Origin: Gnetum montanum
Taxonomy: Eukaryota; Streptophyta; Gnetopsida; Gnetales; Gnetaceae
DNA: 47,454 nucleotides
NCBI GenBank assembly: GCA_015680685.1
Contig: MNCI01016470.1
Location: 1,229,939-1,277,392 of the forward strand
Reading direction: 5' to 3'
Position 1 is the stretch's first letter. Every line of letters starts with the position of its first letter. Of the stretch, positions 33,101-43,424 are shown piece after piece. Below the pieces are notes generated by a model. It had not been told where the DNA came from. It did no database searches and was given only the letters and a program-made list of their open reading frames with translations. Position numbers and translations under genes: made by a program.

Positions 33101-33232
33101 TCTAAGGAAAAAATTTATGAAAAGATTGAGAAGAAGAAAGTTCCATGCATCACATACAGTGACTCAGAGGGTGATGACATGGAGGAATGCTCAGCATCTC
33201 CTACATGCAACTGGTGTGCCCAAGAAACTTAG
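30152..33232 (+). pseudogene. Athila-like gag-protease polyprotein
   Basis: Start chosen at the ATG at 30152, 150 bases after the primer site. The frame opens with an S/N/R-rich stretch. At about 30250-30690 a different frame is open and reads as protein (see separate entry), then the original frame resumes with H/S-rich and R/S-rich linkers. Capsid follows at about 31090-31620 (LDMNNIP, NHLQAFHDACAL, WYRSLELETIRRWSTMLEL, GRYYALLHRCPSHGYTQRD), then a charged linker, YDHPKG and a P/Q/Y-rich region. A protease-like domain lies at about 32800-33110, where DSSSGVNLI stands for D-S-G (Gly to Ser by one transition), ending PIIMGRAWLSTINA. Apart from the N-terminal shift, the segments from 30.7 to 33.2 kb stay in one frame with about ten stops. 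Confidence 0.75.
30249..30690 (+). pseudogene. Unrecognised open segment inside the gag N-terminus
   Basis: In a frame one base off from gag the sequence is open for more than 140 codons and reads as ordinary protein: FTFVFHQDEQLRWRDLEGN, VLPPDRAFPNMLLRALARID, YAEYVACDYNARDYHPTE, YQLDEQWDSYHTSLKGKG, then a P/N-rich linker. The related gag at 9.4-11.1 kb does not show this block. It may be a divergent matrix-like region set off by two frameshifts, or a captured host fragment. I do not recognise a family. Confidence 0.4.
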
Positions 33233-34265
33233 ATACAAAGGTGCCTATATGTAGCAACCACACAACAAGAGAACACCCAGTGGTTGACAGCTAATCAAGA
33301 GAGCAGCCCACCAACATGCATGGAACAAACTAGGGGAACAACTTGCACCCACAACGAAAGCATAGATACATTGGAATATGAGCATCGCCAACTTCTAACC
33401 CTTAACCTGAAAACATCAATTGGGAGAAGTTGGACACTTTTAAAAAATTCAAACAAATGATCATTATTTTGGATCTCTCCCTTTCAATTCAATCATGGGG
33501 GAGATGGCCACCTATGCTATTCATTTGAGACCCTTAGTTTTTTTAAGTTTTTGTTTTACACATTTTTGTTTCACATATTTGTTTTCCACTTTTTTGTTTT
33601 ACAATTTCTTTAACTTCTCTTGTTTTTGTTTTACAACATCATTTATACTTTTTCATTTCTTTGTGTGTGCGTGTGTGCTTATCTATTTTGTTAAGTTTGT
33701 CACCTAATAAGTGCTCTTAATGATGGCATGAACTGTTTCTATTGATTGCTAATGTTTGGTTTTTACCTTTAAGTTACAATGTTGATACTAAGGTATGGTT
33801 CTTTTGATATGACAGGCAATGAGTCCACTTCATCCATACATCTACAAATTTCTATGGTCTCTCTTGGCTTGGAACTGTAGAGTCCCTTTCTCCAAAATAA
33901 TAAGAACTATAACAAATCGGTGACTGGGCATTTCTCAAACTAAGAAGGACTCAAGGATTGAAAAGGGTGTGACTTGAAAAGGGAACTATAACAAATCGGT
34001 GACTAGCCATTCTCTTGGGTGCTTGGATGTTTTCTTCTTGAGTTTTATTACCGTTCCGGCGATTACCATATTATTGGGAACCTGAGTGAATAACAATAAA
34101 AATAATAAGTATTTGCATGGTGTGGTTCTCATGTATAAACACCAAAAAAAAAAACAGAGAGGATTCAAAGCACACCCCTTAGAAGAAATAATCATTTGGG
34201 CTACAAGCACTGGTTATGGAACTAAAATAACATGTTCCCTCTAACTAAGGCCCTTCTCGCTTCCC
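33233..34265 (+). other. Non-coding 3' internal region of the gag-protease element
   Basis: No pol is present. A pyrimidine-rich run (33535-33690) precedes AT-rich sequence; ATCATGGGGGAGATGG at about 33493 is purine-rich but does not adjoin an LTR. The region joins the 3' LTR internally, so the real polypurine tract was probably deleted with the first part of that LTR. Confidence 0.5.
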
Positions 34266-34546
34266 ATGCTAGGCATTAGAACTTAGTTAGTTAAAGCTAG
34301 TTACTTAGTCTTTTCACCCTTTCCCTCATTAGCATAGGCGATAAAACATAAAAGATATAAAAATCACATACCTCAGACTTAACCATACAATCGTGACACA
34401 TACAAGTAAGTCTGGGAAGACAACGAACGATTAACCTTAAGTGTTCCATAAGGTGTGTAGGCACTTAGTCTACCAAGTTCGACCAGATCGCACATGTAAT
34501 GCTCATATTCATATGGTTGAGTGTAGGGGTACCTCGCCACTCATCA
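34266..34546 (+). mobile_element. 3' LTR, 5'-truncated
   Basis: Matches 29716-29999 from ATGCTAGGCATTAG to the CATCA end; the first ~546 bases, including U3 and TATA, are absent. Because the target duplication is intact on both sides, the loss happened after insertion. Confidence 0.8.
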
Positions 34547-34551
34547 ACAAG
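34547..34551. repeat. Target-site duplication, right copy (ACAAG)
   Basis: Exact match to 29165-29169. Confidence 0.85.
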
Positions 34552-34631
34552 GCTCTTCTAAAATAGCTCTGCCACATCAATGCCTTTAATGCTTGCACAA
34601 GAAAGCTTATTAAAATGGAAAAAGAAAGGTT

Positions 34632-34955
34632 GTGAGAATCAAAAGCTTCCAATTCTCTTTCAAAGAGTTCACTTCCAGGTCAACCCAAGTGGAACACATT
34701 TTTAGAACTAGATTTTGGATCCATACAAGTTATACCAAAAAAGGACATGCCACATTTAAAAAATCAAAAAGGCGTTACAAGCTTATATTAAAAAGAGCTA
34801 TTATACAAAAAGCTAGACTCTATAAAGAAAATAGGGATTGGTTGTTAAAGCTTAAACAATCGTTATCTCTAACACAAATAGAGTTTATTTCTGTGGAAAA
34901 TAAAAGAACTATTAGCATAAAAAATGAAATGATAGATTTCTTTCTCCTCAACTGA
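34632..34955 (+). CDS. Hypothetical basic ORF, 107 aa, doubtful
   Basis: Open frame from the ATG at 34632 to a stop at 34955. The product would be strongly basic in its middle (KKSKRRYKLILKRAII, KARLYKENRDWLLKLKQS) with no signal peptide or membrane segment. It overlaps the end of the degenerate tandem repeat, and I recognise no family. AT-rich composition can produce such a frame by chance. Confidence 0.15.
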   Translation: MRIKSFQFSFKEFTSRSTQVEHIFRTRFWIHTSYTKKGHATFKKSKRRYKLILKRAIIQKARLYKENRDWLLKLKQSLSLTQIEFISVENKRTISIKNEMIDFFLLN

Positions 34956-34989
34956 CCTTTTAATATTCACCTTAAGTTCATATCAAATA

Positions 34990-35680
34990 CAATAATGGTA
35001 GCTAAGATGTAACGGATATGACTTCTTCTTCTTCAGCTACTCTTCCTAATGGATTGGTAACAGTTACAGCTTACTACTTCTCACGCTTCTCTAGCATAGT
35101 AGCAATGGCTTAATTAACGACAAGGAAAATGGCTAAAAGGGATGAAGGCTATAAATTAAAGTTGTTTAGCTTAGCTTGGTAATTCTGGTTTTTGGCTTTG
35201 TACTTGAACTAGAATTTCTTCTTCTATACTTCTTCTTTTCTTCTTAATCTCTCTCTTTGGCTCTTCTCTGTAAACACTCTGTTTTCTTTGTCTTATTAAG
35301 CTTGGTAACTCTTGAGACTCTATGTTAAGACACCGTAGAGTATTTACCTCTTCCTTTGTGCTTGAAAGCAAATTTCTAAGACTTTACAGTTGGTGGTTGT
35401 GCTTAGTCCAAGATTGTATAAAGAGCCCTATAATTTTATTAATAGAATTACTCTACCCCTAGGATGTGGATAGAGTTTTATTGTGGATGTAGGCCGACCA
35501 ATCTAGCACCTAAACCACCTTAAAATATTGGTGTCTATTTTCTATTTTCTGCATTAAGTTTCTTTGGAGCTTTTCTAATGGTCCTTCTGCCCATCTTTGT
35601 TTAACTCATTTCCTCAGTGCCTTTAGCTGTGTCCAGGAAATAACACTGGTAGGATGTAATGTGAGATTCTTGTTAAACTC
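34990..35680 (+). mobile_element. Candidate solo Ty1-copia LTR or fragment
   Basis: The segment has the order seen in many copia LTRs: a TATA box (GGCTATAAATTA, about 35148), then TATAAAGAGCCCTA with TTAATAGAATTACTCTACCCC, GATGTAGGCCGACCA, AAACCACCTTAAAATATTGG and TGTCTATTTTC (35417-35560). Clear TG/CA ends and target duplications were not found, so limits are approximate. Confidence 0.4.
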
Positions 35681-35846
35681 ATCCAAAATAGCCATTTCTA
35701 TTCATGTTGGGACCTTTTTCCATTTCACTTTGAGAGGTGTAATCAGGAGCAATTCATGAATTCTTAAATTCAACATCTTTAAATTCAAGAAAAGTTGTAA
35801 CTTGGAGTGATTCAAGAATCCTTGGATTCAACATTTCTGGGCAATT

Positions 35847-35919
35847 TATCAATCCTTAGATTTAATAACTCTTCTACAAATTGATCAATCCTTAGATTCA
35901 ATATCTCTTCTACAAATTT
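35847..35919. repeat. 36-bp unit duplicated in tandem
   Basis: TCAATCCTTAGATT plus CTCTTCTACAAATT repeats once at a 36-base distance with few changes. Surrounding sequence (35745-35960) holds looser copies of 'gattcatgaatcttta' and 'cttggattcaaca'. Confidence 0.6.
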
Positions 35920-35961
35920 AAGACATCGAGTAATCAGGAATGATTCATGAATCTTTAGGAG

Positions 35962-36396
35962 TCAACTAGTGTTTAAACAGTTAAGAAATATATCGGGTCG
36001 AGACGTTTTAGAAATCGGAAATAAAATAAAATTCGAGAGAATCAGTTTCAACCCAACTGATTTTAACACAATTGATTTTCTGTTTAAAATAAAGGTTTTA
36101 ATTAAAGTGGTACCGACTCGACTCAGGTTAGCATAAACTCCAGTCTCGCACCAGTAATCATTCGCTGATTTAACAATGGATTCACCATCGCTGGAGATTT
36201 GACATATAAAAATCCAAGAAACCAGACATGCAAGATACACTATATTCTGGATTGGAACATTAATGGAATCGAATAAATGAACAAATTTTGGAAAGTAATA
36301 AAAGCAAGGACCCGAAAGAATCTCAGAGTACCGACAAGCCTTGTGACACTTGTCAGAACCTAAGCTTAGAGCAAAACACATACCAATAACAAGCAT
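35962..36396 (-). CDS. Hypothetical ORF, 144 aa, unrecognised
   Basis: Open frame on the minus strand from 36396 to a stop at 35962. The predicted product is hydrophobic with cysteines (ALSLGSDKCHKACRY, IVYLACLVSWIFICQI) and a basic tail. The local sequence keeps CpG dinucleotides, unlike the retroelement DNA around it, which suggests a low-copy segment. No known family is recognised; it could be part of an unidentified gene or chance. Confidence 0.2.
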   Translation of the reverse strand: MLVIGMCFALSLGSDKCHKACRYSEILSGPCFYYFPKFVHLFDSINVPIQNIVYLACLVSWIFICQISSDGESIVKSANDYWCETGVYANLSRVGTTLIKTFILNRKSIVLKSVGLKLILSNFILFPISKTSRPDIFLNCLNTS

Positions 36397-36493
36397 AAGT
36401 TATTCTTGGGTATACGCTTTGTACAACAGTGCAGGATTCAAATCTCAGTACCGTTTTTTATATATGCCCCTATGCACCAATCAAATTGTCTGA

Positions 36494-36691
36494 TTAAGAA
36501 ATACGCAGAGGCCGTTCTTTGACTGGATTTCTTGTGTTATCCTTTATTCTCTTGTAGAATGAATACCCTGCAGCATTACCATAATTTTTACTTCGTTGTT
36601 GATTCTTAAAGGGGTTCCTTCTTTCTAGTCTCATTGCACTGGAATAGATGTCCAATGTGTCGTGGATGAAGATGCTGATTCCTACCATTGT
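36494..36691 (-). CDS. Possible 3' exon of an unrecognised minus-strand gene
   Basis: On the minus strand ATTATAGCAG precedes ACAATGG at 36691, a plausible splice acceptor, and the following 198 bases are open in one frame to 36494 (IHDTLDIYSSAMRLERRNPF, AAGYSFYKRIKDNTRNP). Some 230 bases upstream, TGCGCAG / 25 bases / GTAAGAATC (36921-36945) looks like a micro-exon, but joining it does not preserve the longest frame. Product unknown. Bases 36700-38070 otherwise show no gene. Confidence 0.2.
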   Translation of the reverse strand, partial: TMVGISIFIHDTLDIYSSAMRLERRNPFKNQQRSKNYGNAAGYSFYKRIKDNTRNPVKERPLRIS

Positions 36692-38070
36692 CTGCTATAA
36701 TTAACTTAAACAAACATGTGCAGAAGAGAGGGCATCATTTAAAGAAGGTTCGTTGCATAAGTTTCAAGCAACCCAATCGATTTTGCATGCATGGTGGAAC
36801 ATCTTTCTACCTCATCATCTTTTCTTCATTATTTATGAAAATCCTTCAATCCCTCTGGAAATTTGGTTGTTTGGGCTGGTGGTGGCTGGTGGAAGCGTTG
36901 GAATTTCAAACGATTCTTACCTGTCAACATATTTTTCAAATAAGCCTGCGCAGTAAAAACGGGTCATTAAATACATTCCATCATCCACTCCTACTTTAAC
37001 TTGCAAAGCACTAGGCCCTACAAATGCAGGGAAATTCACAGAATTACCATAAGTTGTCAACCTTTTTTATGCATAGAGTCAACCAATATGGAATGGACCG
37101 TCGGTAAAAATTCACAGTAAGTTGGCCGTTAGAGGGTATATTGTGCTACGTTTTCTGCTTAGGCTCCCCACCAACATAAAGCAGGGTTCCAAAGGGAGAC
37201 AGCATTAAGTTTAACCACAATAATACATTATTGTCAAATTAAATACATGTCGTTTTCAAGCGTAGTGCCGGGGCCAAATTGACTCAACACTAGCCTCGTT
37301 TTACGTCTTTAGGACAAAATAGTCTTCACGCAAGTCTGCATTAAAAGCATGGAACGTGTATTTTACGTAACAGAATCATTTTCACCGATGCTTTCCATAG
37401 AAAAATGCATAGATTTAATCCAAATTTACACAATTTACTTGAAATTCTGGTTGTCTACTTTCTAGTAAGTCAAGGTTGATCATGACATTAATTTTGGAGA
37501 TAAACATTGATTTGGGATCACTTTTTCAATATCGCGCGAGGAACCTATGACTATGAGCAGACTGAAGGAGCCTCATCAATACCTATAATTTTGCATGAAA
37601 ATTAAAATGAAATGAAGCTTTATTACTTTCAAATATCCATAAGATTTACTGGGCAGATATTATATTTTCATGACAAATAAAGATAGACTCTACAAATTAA
37701 CCAAGCACCAATAGGGACATCAAAAATAAATCATACATTATAACACTATCTCAAATGGGCAACCGACGTACCACTCCTACCTCCCTCCACCCCCATTGTT
37801 TTCTTTCATATTGACCTTATAGGATATTACATCAAGTACGTTTTTAACTTTCTTCAAAAAAATGCATTGAGGGTTTGGAACCATTCAACAAATCTTTTGT
37901 GATTTCTTAGATTTAATAAAATTTCCAATTTCTAGTTTCCATTATGATTGCAATGTCATTATCCTATTACTTTTTTTATCTTGAACCTTTATATTTTTTA
38001 ATTAATTATTTTATTTTATTTTGTATATATTTCTTAATATTTTTTTAAATAGTATGTTTAGTTTTCATAA

Positions 38071-38190
38071 ATCAATGAGGTGTTATTCTAGTGGTAAGAC
38101 TCTTGATTTAAAAACTCTAAGTCATGGGTTTAATTCTAGTAGGCAATGTTAAGTTATAAATTCCTAAGGGGCTATTGGAATAAAAAGGTA
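38071..38190 (+). mobile_element. tRNA-derived SINE-like head 1
   Basis: An A-box-like TTCTAGTGGTAAGACTC (38087-38103) is followed 30-40 bases later by a B-box-like GGGTTTAATTCTA (38126-38138), the spacing of a tRNA internal promoter. The rest does not fold as a tRNA gene, and a tail of SINE type follows. Start and end are approximate. Confidence 0.6.
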
Positions 38191-38285
38191 GCACCATAGA
38201 AGTATGGAGTTTTGGTTTTGATCGATGCTCGGCAAATGAACCTAGAGAGTCTTACCACTAGGCTAACTTACCATGGCCCTACCAT
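38191..38285 (-). mobile_element. tRNA-derived SINE-like head 2, inverted
   Basis: On the minus strand TAGCCTAGTGGTAAGACTC (about 38250-38268) is an A box nearly identical to that of head 1; a weak B-box-like ATCGATCAAAACC follows. It faces head 1, so the two form a tail-to-tail pair. Confidence 0.5.
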
Positions 38286-39486
38286 CCTATTAGCACTACT
38301 TTTTCCTACAACTAGTCATTTTCCCCACTAAGACTAACTAGTATCCACTACATCTCAACTAGCAATTAAATTTAATACTATTCATTCTCTCTTTAAATCA
38401 TGAGAAATCATTTATAATTGATGATGAATCTAGTATGATTTGAAACGCTTTGCAAAGAAAAAGTATGTAGCTTATGGATAATACAAAAATTGTAGCCAAT
38501 TCTCGCTATGGATGAGGTATATATAGAAATGATTTCTACATATTATTATGTTCATGCACATTTTTAAATACTTTTTTTTTTTTGGAAACTATATAGATAC
38601 ATTGTCAACACAATTGTTTAATTTGTAGCAAAGCATAAAATTTTCTTTTTTAACTTATTTATATAGAGAATAGATTTTTTTTATGCTATGCTACTGAGAT
38701 TGCATTAAGTAGGTGCAAGTAGGTGCTTTAGATTCTTCTATTTTTCCTATAAACAAAATTGTAGTATTTAATTGCAAAATCCATCAATGTTCATATATGA
38801 ATTTCAAATTTCATCATTATAAAGTGATTCATAGTTAAGAACTATCTACTAATTTATGTCATCAAAAATGAAAGATTGGAAAAGCTACAAGAAAAACCAT
38901 GTGCAATCATCTTCTACATTATACTTGGGTAGAGTTAAAATACATGGATTAGGAAATGAGAAATAAGAATCAAAGTCAAAATACTTAAGAGGAATAAGTT
39001 GAGAAAACAAGAAGGTAGTAATGATAATAGAGATACTCTAGTAGCCTAATTTGGAGTACTCTTTACATTATCTACATTTTAAATTTATTGCAAAATATGG
39101 GAATGATATGTAAAGAATTTTGTAACACTCATTTTCTCATTGCTTGATATAATTATATGGATAGAATTTAATTTAAAACCAAATCTTTTAAACCCTAGTA
39201 ACCTGAAATAAGAAAATCACATGAACTTTGAATAGAATGGCTTCTAATGAATGTTGCATGCAAGATCAATCTTCTAACAAATAACAAAGTAAAATATTTT
39301 TTTAAAAAAAGACATATGAATCTCTTTAGAGATCTATGCTTTATGGGTTATTTTGTAGGGAGGCTTGCATCTTCATTCATTAGAGAAACACTATTAAGAA
39401 GCTAAAGTTTAACAATGTTATCACTTTACAATCTTAAAATATTTTTAACTTAGTTAATTTGATTAACATATTTCTCCATAACATTT

Positions 39487-39600
39487 AGTGAAGGCATTGC
39501 TCACTTGGTTAGAGCATGTGCCTTGTGGACTATAGGTCATACATTCAATTCCAAGGGATATCTTGAGACAGGTATCATAAAAATATATGTTTTGGAAGTC
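39487..39600 (+). mobile_element. tRNA-derived SINE-like head 3
   Basis: GCTCACTTGGTTAGAGCATG (39499-39518) is a close A-box match and ACATTCAATTCC (39541-39552) a B-box match, with a 'gtgccttgtggactatagg' anticodon-arm-like stretch between. Tail end not defined. Confidence 0.65.
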
Positions 39601-39849
39601 ATAGTAAGTCATCATTAAATCCCTCACCTACCACAATGGTTAGCCCATTATAGATAAGATAAAGTCACCAAAACAAAGATTGGTTCATAACACTTACCTA
39701 ATATATTGGCATGGAAATAATGCACAAGTTGGGCAATGTGGAGTTATGGATTAAGAAAACTTCGTAAAAGAAATTCTAAAACTACCATGTCTAATAAATC
39801 CAAGAAGATCTCAATTGAAATAAGTAAAAAATCAATTTCAATTTTAATT

Positions 39850-39915
39850 TTAGATTAGACATACATTGGAAAAATATTTGCATATCAATAATCTTACCAC
39901 TAAGCTAACACTCGT
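39850..39915 (-). mobile_element. tRNA-derived SINE-like head 4, weak
   Basis: Minus-strand GTTAGCTTAGTGGTAAGATT (39890-39909) is an A-box match; the B box is poorly preserved. Confidence 0.4.
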
Positions 39916-40064
39916 CCATCATATTTTATTTAGATTGCTTTCTTTCATATATATTTGGAAGCTTCAAGTTATCGGTTCACTTCTATTGGGAAATACTAAG
40001 CTATAAAGCTAATTTGACTATATGTTTTGGTGTAAATATTGTCTTTTTTTAACAAAAAAGAAAT

Positions 40065-40160
40065 CAGGTTTCAACACCTCCCAACCACCTACACCCCAAT
40101 GTATATCTTGTAGGAACATTTGTAGGTTAAAAAAGTTACCACTAAGCTAAGACCAAAATT
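40065..40160 (-). mobile_element. tRNA-derived SINE-like head 5, weak
   Basis: Minus-strand CTTAGCTTAGTGGTAAC (about 40135-40151) is an A-box match; a B-box-like GTGTTGAAACCTG lies about 65 bases further on, longer than the usual spacing, so an internal insertion is likely. Confidence 0.4.
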
Positions 40161-40349
40161 GTTAGTTTTCCAACTTCTTATTGTTAATCATAATCCATCA
40201 TATTTTACTTAGATTATTTTTTATCCTTTTAAAAGTTCAATAAAATGCTGGAACCTGAAATTATTTGACTATACACTGACTGATATAGCCAACGTGGTGA
40301 TTTGTAGGTAGAAGTTAAGCACAACATGCATAATAATACAAGATTAGCA

Positions 40350-40440
40350 TATCCTTTAAGGTTAAGCGTGTGACCTGCAGATCATAAAACTCAGGTCTAA
40401 TCAAACAATACCTGTCACCCACTATATAGATAAGGTACTT
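40350..40440 (+). mobile_element. tRNA-derived SINE-like head 6
   Basis: GGTTAAGCGTGTGACCTGCA (40360-40379) resembles an A box with anticodon arm and CAGGTCTAATCAA (40392-40404) a B box. Confidence 0.45.
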
Positions 40441-40744
40441 ACCGTAAAAGATGCTCAAGTAATGACTAATTAAATAAACGATTACTCGCGACGGTGGAAA
40501 TTAAAAAGATAGTCAAAGATCCAACGATGTAAATCGTGTTGGAAATCATCAGGTAGCCCATAAGTTGGGTGACTTGTGAAGGATTGGGATCTCAAATAGT
40601 CCCAAGATCATGGACAACTAAAAGGCAACACGCCTAACCCAAAAGGCAATTACCAATAAGCAAACAAACAAGACATTAAAAGCCCTTATTATCATGAAAG
40701 GAAGACGCATTAACATATACAATTATGACATGAATCTAAACTAA

Positions 40745-41636
40745 TCAAAGCTTGTCCTGCTGGATGAGATTAGTGAGCAAGGTGGTGAGAAGGGAGTCGC
40801 GCTTCTGAGACAATGCCTCCTGTTTAGCTCGACGCTCGTCTTCTCGCTCTCGAAATATACTTTCCATGCGCAGACGCTCACGCTCCACATTTTCCATGCG
40901 TCGCATCCATTCTTCCTCCCTCTGTATCCTCGCCCTTTCCCTTTCCTCCACACTTCTCCGCCATGAATTCTCACACAATCTCTGCTGTCTCATAAATTCC
41001 ATGAGAATCTCCTGCATACTGCCACCTGCTCCACCTCGTTTATTACTAGTATTCCCTTTTTGCTGCTCTGCTTTTCTTTTTTTGTCAGAATGATGAATCC
41101 GCCCTGTTTTCACACTCTGGCTATCATCGTTCTCGTCCGATACTTCCATCTTGGCCTTCATTTTTGTCATCTCTCTTTGCTGGATCCTCATCAGCGCCGC
41201 CCGCATCTGATTGTAGTACACAAAATTCCCGGACGGATTCTCCATTGTCGCCGCTGTCTGCATATGCAACCAAAAAATTTACTACATAAACAAGAAAAGT
41301 TTTTCGACTTCTCATTCATTTCAATCGAGTAGAAATACAGAAGAGTTGCGGAGTTTTGAAATTATCTTGATGTACCTTGTATTGGGATTCAAGGGACTTC
41401 CAGCGATTCTTGCACTGCTCCGTGGACACGCAGATGCCCATTTCCGCCATTTTTGCAGAAACGAGGCCCCAGTGCTCATCGTTCTGCGGCAAAAACATGC
41501 TGCTGTCAGGGATCTGGGATTTAATGGCGATCAGGTGGCTGGTTTCCTGGTATCCCCACTGATCCATGGAGGAACTGCAGGTGCCACTGCTGCTGGCCTT
41601 GATCAGAGCCAAAACCTCATCTTCCTCCTCCGCCAT
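40745..41636 (-). CDS. Trihelix transcription factor, two exons
   Basis: Plant-specific DNA-binding protein acting in the nucleus. Exon 1 is 41636-41376 (87 codons), exon 2 is 41257-40745 (170 codons plus stop); predicted length 257 aa. The trihelix domain fills residues about 26-87 and shows the three spaced tryptophans (W27, W56, W79): QWGYQETSHLIAIKSQI, HWGLVSAKMAEMG, STEQCKNRWKSLESQYK. The intron has GT at 41375 and AG after TTGCATATGC, lies in phase 0 directly after the domain, and is 118 bp. Exon 2 encodes a basic segment (SDKKRKAEQQKG, a candidate nuclear signal) and a C-terminal R/E-rich coiled coil (EERERARIQREEEWMRR). The ATG at 41636 is the first in frame after the TATA box. The frame is intact. 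Subfamily (SIP1- or GT-gamma-like) is uncertain. Confidence 0.85.
41258..41375 (-). other. Intron of the trihelix gene
   Basis: On the minus strand AATACAAG|GTACATC at the donor and GCATATGCAG|ACAGCG at the acceptor, with a T-rich stretch before the acceptor. Without splicing, the exon 1 frame stops at 41316. Removal joins both exons in frame. Confidence 0.8.
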
Positions 41637-41681
41637 TGATGACAGTTGCTGCAATTCAATTCCGCCGGTGAGTTGCCATTG

Positions 41682-41688
41682 TTTTATA
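41682..41688 (-). promoter_or_regulatory. TATA box of the trihelix gene
   Basis: TATAAAA, 46 bases upstream of the start codon, which would leave a 5' leader of only about 20 bases. The 41700-42290 region upstream is CpG-rich for this window and free of recognisable repeats, consistent with a promoter. Confidence 0.55.
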
Positions 41689-42449
41689 CACCCAGAAAGG
41701 GGGCTTATTCAATTCAACAGTGTTTGAACCAGAAATTTAGTCTGCATGTGTGAACGCAAGAGCTGCACAGTGTGAAAAGGGTTTTGGGCTGATGCAACGT
41801 ATTTTGAAACCGGTGGGAACACCGCAATAATGTAGGTAAGGAGTGGGACCGCCGTGTGAAATTCAAGTTGAAAAAAACAAACAAACCTATTATGGGTACA
41901 ATCTTGGCCTTGAAATGGCTCCGTTACATCCACACATGCAGATCCGTGACGGAAGAGGCGAGTGCTCCCGCTATTTGCCCAATCTCCGTCTTCTTCTGCT
42001 TCGTGATGACGGATGGTCATTGATGTGCTTTACAGGTGGGTTCCCATCATATGCAGACAACGTCTATCACGTTGTGTACGCATGTTGTTTACACTTCAAA
42101 TTGTTTTATTTCACTTTTCCATTGCAATTTGCTCTCCTTGGGCAGCAGGAAATTAGTCTTTGCAGATACGATGCCTGGTATTTTTAAAATGGTGAAAATC
42201 ATGTCGGGGTGCCAAAGTCGTTTTACTTTTGTAAGGCTTTTGCGTTTGGCTCGGATGAGAAAACCTGGTGGCTACGCCTAATCCGTTAGAAGCACGTGGT
42301 ATCACATATTTTGTAAATACTTAATTCTATCCTAATATGTCTTTCCAAGTGGGCAAGCGGCGTCATTGCCATCAAAGGACATTTTATTCGTAAATTAAGA
42401 ATAGAAATTAGTATTGGCTTTAGAAAATGCATTAGTAATTGTATTTAAT

Positions 42450-43170
42450 GACTCTTTTGTCAATTTCAGTCATTGTCTAATTTCTACGTGTCCTTTTCAA
42501 CTATTTTTTTTCATATCTTCTTTCTCTATCTTTAGATTAATAGTGATGTGACAACCTTTTCTTTTGAGCTGATTGTGTAATCTTCTTTGCACATGACCAA
42601 CCACCAACCAACCACCTAAACCAACGACCTATAATATCATTCATGTAGCTTCTTTGTAATTCCATACCTTTCTTTAATGTCTAGATTGTGTAATTTAGAT
42701 CTTAGTGTAATATTTGATATCTATATGAGCATTCTAATTTCTATTATTGTTTATGTCTCTTTTGTACAATCCCACACTCACCACCATATAAAATAGTAGG
42801 TTTGATTATTGTCTTGTAAAATTTCCTTTTAGTTTTACTCTGATTTTTTTATTGCATAAAATATTACTAACCTATCTTCATCTTGACCATCTTGCCTAAA
42901 TCCTATATTTTCTATCTTTATTAATTTCATTGTCTAATTAGAGCATTGATCTTAGGTAGCTAAGTTATATGTAATCAGGTACTTTTTGGCCTTGAATTAT
43001 TACTTCTATTTCATCATAGTTTATGCTTTTATTGAAATTACATTACATATATTCTTACTTTTGTTAATTTTTAATCCTTTTGAGTGTCTTCACTTTTATA
43101 TTTTAGAAGCAATATTTCCTCAAGATGTATTCACCAACACAATATCATTTTGCAAATAGCATACACCAAG
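42450..43170 (-). pseudogene. RTE-type LINE, C-terminal half of reverse transcriptase, decayed
   Basis: On the minus strand, in shifting frames, the order matches plant RTE LINEs: DIVLVNTS where the YADD-box region is expected (reads QND), KGLKINKSKN, EIEVIIQGQKVP, a YLRSML and DNEINKD stretch for 'YLGS..DGEI..DI', LCNKKI and KLKG, FYKTIIKPTILYGGEC, EIRML and finally WLVVGHVQRR for 'RWFGHV.RR'. Stops and at least three frameshifts show it is dead. The 3' tail near 42440 and the 5' part are not defined. Confidence 0.7.
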
Positions 43171-43424
43171 GTATTTCATCTTATATTTCTTTTCATTAAG
43201 TTAAAAGAATCAAATTTGCATAGCATATATAAAAAGATAAATGAGTAATTTGGGATATTTATTTGTACAAGATTGTATGTAATGACTCATCTTTTCTATA
43301 TTAGTACCACATAGGGTTACATAGCAGGATATTAAAATAGAAAACAATTTGATTGTAAGTACTTCATAAAATATATAGCTAACATGATACATCAAAAGAA
43401 TTATATAGAAATATAATGATGCTT

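Larger units (their letters stand above)
29170..34546 (+). mobile_element. Gag-protease-only Athila-like LTR element
   Basis: Bounded by ACAAG on both sides. 5' LTR 29170-29999 (TGATGGGATGCG...CATCA), tRNA-Asp-type primer site at 30001, one gag-protease frame, about 1 kb of non-coding sequence, and a 3' LTR that has lost its first ~546 bases. No RT, RNase H or integrase is present, so it is non-autonomous, in the style of terminal-repeat elements carrying only gag (TR-GAG type). The shared part of the two LTRs is about 92% identical by eye. Its LTRs keep more CpG than the copies at 5-12 kb, which implies a younger insertion. Confidence 0.85.

Noticed and set aside
36430-36465. T-loop-like GATTTGAATCC suggesting a tRNA
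   Set aside because: No A box or stems around it.
36921-36945. 25-base micro-exon with CAG/GTAAG borders
   Set aside because: Splice signals are good, but no reading frame through the next candidate exon is supported; kept only as a remark.
38071-38140. Possible tRNA gene
   Set aside because: A and B boxes are present but acceptor and anticodon stems do not pair; SINE-like head fits better. The same holds for 39487-39560 and 43425-43497.
40866-41639. Plus-strand open frames over the trihelix gene
   Set aside because: They are antisense shadows of an intact, spliced gene with a recognisable domain.
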